From contig CAWIEX010000011.1 in assembly GCA_963835295.1 (NCBI GenBank), forward strand, positions 434,001-498,000: a stretch of DNA of 64,000 nucleotides. The letters run 5' to 3'. Below are positions 62,474 through 64,000 of the stretch, in pieces (the first letter of the stretch is position 1; each line of letters begins with the position of its first letter). The notes beneath the pieces were generated by a model. It did no database searches and had not been told where the DNA came from. It was given only the letters and a program-made list of their open reading frames with translations. The position numbers and the translations under genes are program-made. Source of the stretch: JAOPZW01 sp963835295 (GTDB taxonomy: Bacteria; Actinomycetota; Thermoleophilia; Solirubrobacterales; Solirubrobacteraceae).

Positions 62474-63313
62474 TCAGGCGCGCGCGCTCAGCGGGGGATC
62501 GGAGTCGTCGTAGACGCGCGCGGCGGCGAGCTTGCCGCTGTCGCCGCGCACGTACACGGCGATGCCCGCCTCGGGGGGCATCTCGGTGTGGCCCCAGGCG
62601 ACGACGTTGTACTCCAGCGCGCACCCGCGGCCGTCGTCGGTGACGGCGCAGTGCTCGAGCGGGATGCCGCCGCCGTTGGAGAAGAACAGCTCGTAGAGCG
62701 CGCGCAGCTCGTCGGTGCCGCGGTGCACATAGGCGCCCCCGGCCGGCTCGCGCATGGAGCCGTCCGGCTCGAACGCGGCAAGGATCGCGTCGACGTCACC
62801 GCTCATGAGGGCGCGCTGATACTCGCCGACGACATCGGGCGCGTGGAGTTCGGGGTCGTGCTGCAGCAGCGGCGGGCGGTTCGCGTGGCGGCCGGTCAGC
62901 GGCCAGGAGCTGAAGTAGAGGCGCAACTCGACGATGCGCTCGTGCTCGTCGTGGTCGGCCGCGAGCGCCACGGGAAGGCTGATGCGCCCCCCGTCGCCGT
63001 CGAGATGCAGGACGACCTCCTCGATCCCGCGCGGATCCGTGATGAGGAAGTTGACGTGCTCGACGTCGATCTTGCGCGCGGCCAGCCACGAGGTCATCTC
63101 GGCCACGAAATGCCGGAACGCGCGCTCGCCCCTGATCCGCCCGCGTACCGGGTGATGCACCTCGGGCACGCCCGAGAACGACTCGATGAGCGCATCGATC
63201 TCCCCGGTCACCAGGCCGTCGAAGAAGGGCACCGATCTGAGGCGCTCGCGTCGGTACTTCTCGAGCACGCCTTGCAGCGCGGGGGCGGAGAAGAGCTCGG
63301 GCGCCCAGGGCAC
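62474..63313 (-). CDS. Protein with two NTF2/SnoaL-like domains
   Basis: 279 residues from GTG 63313. Two cone-shaped NTF2-like units can be seen: ~10-125 (FFDGLVTGEIDALIESFSGVPEVHHPVRGRIRGERAFRHFV) and ~150-275 (YQRALMSGDVDAILAAFEPDGSMREPAGGAYVHRGTDELRALYELFF). Such domains are ketosteroid isomerase-like or act as ligand-binding modules. It is the first gene of the redoxin-aminotransferase operon and is divergent from the cyclase gene. Confidence 0.82.
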   Translation of the reverse strand: MPWAPELFSAPALQGVLEKYRRERLRSVPFFDGLVTGEIDALIESFSGVPEVHHPVRGRIRGERAFRHFVAEMTSWLAARKIDVEHVNFLITDPRGIEEVVLHLDGDGGRISLPVALAADHDEHERIVELRLYFSSWPLTGRHANRPPLLQHDPELHAPDVVGEYQRALMSGDVDAILAAFEPDGSMREPAGGAYVHRGTDELRALYELFFSNGGGIPLEHCAVTDDGRGCALEYNVVAWGHTEMPPEAGIAVYVRGDSGKLAAARVYDDSDPPLSARA

Positions 63314-63358
63314 GCCACAAGCATTCCATGCACGCCCCGGCTTCGGTGGCCCAGCGGC

Positions 63359-64000
63359 GTGACACGACTTGACACCCAGCGGCGATTGGGCGTAGCTGCC
63401 CATATCGCGGAGCTTCCGAGTGGCACCGTCACGTTCCTGTTCAGCGACGTCGAGGGCTCGACGCGGCTGTTGACGCGGTTGGCGGGACGCTACGCCGACG
63501 TGCTCGGCGAGCATCAGCGCCTGCTGCGCGCGGCGTTCGACGAGCATGGCGGCCGCGAGGTGCACACCGAGGGTGACGCGTTCTTCGTCGCCTTCGCTCG
63601 GGCGGGCGACGCGATCGCCGCCGCGGTGAGTGCGCAGCGGTCGCTCGCATCCGAGCGCTGGCCCGAGGGCGCCGATGTCCGCGTGCGCATCGGTGTCCAC
63701 ACCGGCGAGGCCGAAGTCCGACACGACGACTACGTCGGGTTGGATGTGCACCGCGCGGCGCGGATCTGCGCGGCCGGCCACGGCGGCCAGGTGCTGATCT
63801 CCGCCTCCACGCGCGAGCTGGTCGCCGACGAGCTGCCGGCTGACGTCGCGCTCAGGGATCTCGGTGAGCACCGGCTCAAGGACCTCGATCGCCCCGAGCG
63901 GCTCTTCGAGCTCGTCGTCGGCGATCTGCCGGCGGACTTCCCGCCGCTGGCCTCGCTGTCGACCGGGCCGGTGGCGCGAACGGGTTGCCGCCCGCGCCGA
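63359..64000 (+). CDS. Class III adenylate/guanylate cyclase, N-terminal part (partial)
   Basis: The frame runs off the right edge. The start is unsure: GTG 63359 or TTG 63386. The catalytic domain is clear: GTVTFLFSDVEGSTRLL with the first metal aspartate, EGDAFFVAFARA with the second, RVRIGVHTGEA and GLDVHRAARICAAGHGGQVLIS. Proteins of this type in soil actinobacteria often continue into an AAA ATPase/TPR or LuxR region. A TTGACA lies at 63369-63374 without a clear -10 box. Confidence 0.88.
   Translation, partial: MTRLDTQRRLGVAAHIAELPSGTVTFLFSDVEGSTRLLTRLAGRYADVLGEHQRLLRAAFDEHGGREVHTEGDAFFVAFARAGDAIAAAVSAQRSLASERWPEGADVRVRIGVHTGEAEVRHDDYVGLDVHRAARICAAGHGGQVLISASTRELVADELPADVALRDLGEHRLKDLDRPERLFELVVGDLPADFPPLASLSTGPVARTGCRPRR

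Overview
The window is high-GC DNA with mostly short intergenic gaps, many ATGA/TGATG start-stop overlaps and frequent GTG starts. The gene content (Cys-type CcmE, repeat-rich secreted proteins with a short GGASYAL-type signal, DUF3467, DUF1206, SigB/SigF-type sigma factors) suggests a soil actinobacterium of the Thermoleophilia/Solirubrobacterales type. That assignment is an inference from protein style; there is no rRNA here.

Layout. 1-16 kb is chromosomal: the end of an iron-dependent alcohol dehydrogenase, a TldD/TldE protease pair, a chemoreceptor with a GGDEF/HD-GYP protein, secG, and two blocks of cytochrome c maturation genes (ccmE-ccmF-ccmI-like; resA/ccmG-ccmH-ccdA) separated by small proteins and a frameshifted secreted glucoamylase.

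15,980-38,236 is a ~22.2 kb element integrated in a tRNA-Gly(CCC) gene. It is bounded by identical 45-bp direct repeats made of the tRNA 3' half, and each repeat is followed by a near-identical terminator hairpin. At its right end are a tyrosine recombinase, an excisionase-like HTH protein and a MobF (TrwC/TraI) relaxase-helicase. A second small HTH protein sits at the left end. No type IV secretion or coupling-protein gene is visible, so it looks mobilizable (IME-like) rather than self-transmissible. Cargo is stress-flavoured: two SigB/SigF-type sigma factors (one frameshifted), CsbD, a DUF3309-like peptide, a universal-stress-like protein, DUF2294, DUF1206, a phospholipase D-like enzyme and several small membrane proteins. 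Between them lie gene relics: kup, zwf, an MFS permease, a fatty-acid desaturase, a transposase and a PD40 propeller.

38.3-46.5 kb is chromosomal accessory DNA with GNAT enzymes, two TetR systems with visible palindromic operators, an exporter, a damaged AraC pair, a beta-propeller lactonase-like protein and a secreted protein of unknown function. 46.6-56.4 kb is more housekeeping: argS (with a replaced HIGH signature), a K+ channel/TrkA-N protein, rlmH, an M48 protease, a phosphoesterase-lipoprotein-Ser/Thr kinase operon, tgt, a DedA protein and hsp20 with a clear promoter. 56.6-64 kb holds a MarR-controlled ring-cleaving dioxygenase/esterase pair resembling the quinone-responsive mhq systems, an ECF41-type sigma factor facing an NmrA-like oxidoreductase, an aminotransferase operon, and the start of an adenylate cyclase that leaves the window.

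Several genes inside and outside the element are broken by a single missing base, usually within a C or G run. This may reflect sequencing indels rather than biology and should be kept in mind for every entry called a pseudogene.
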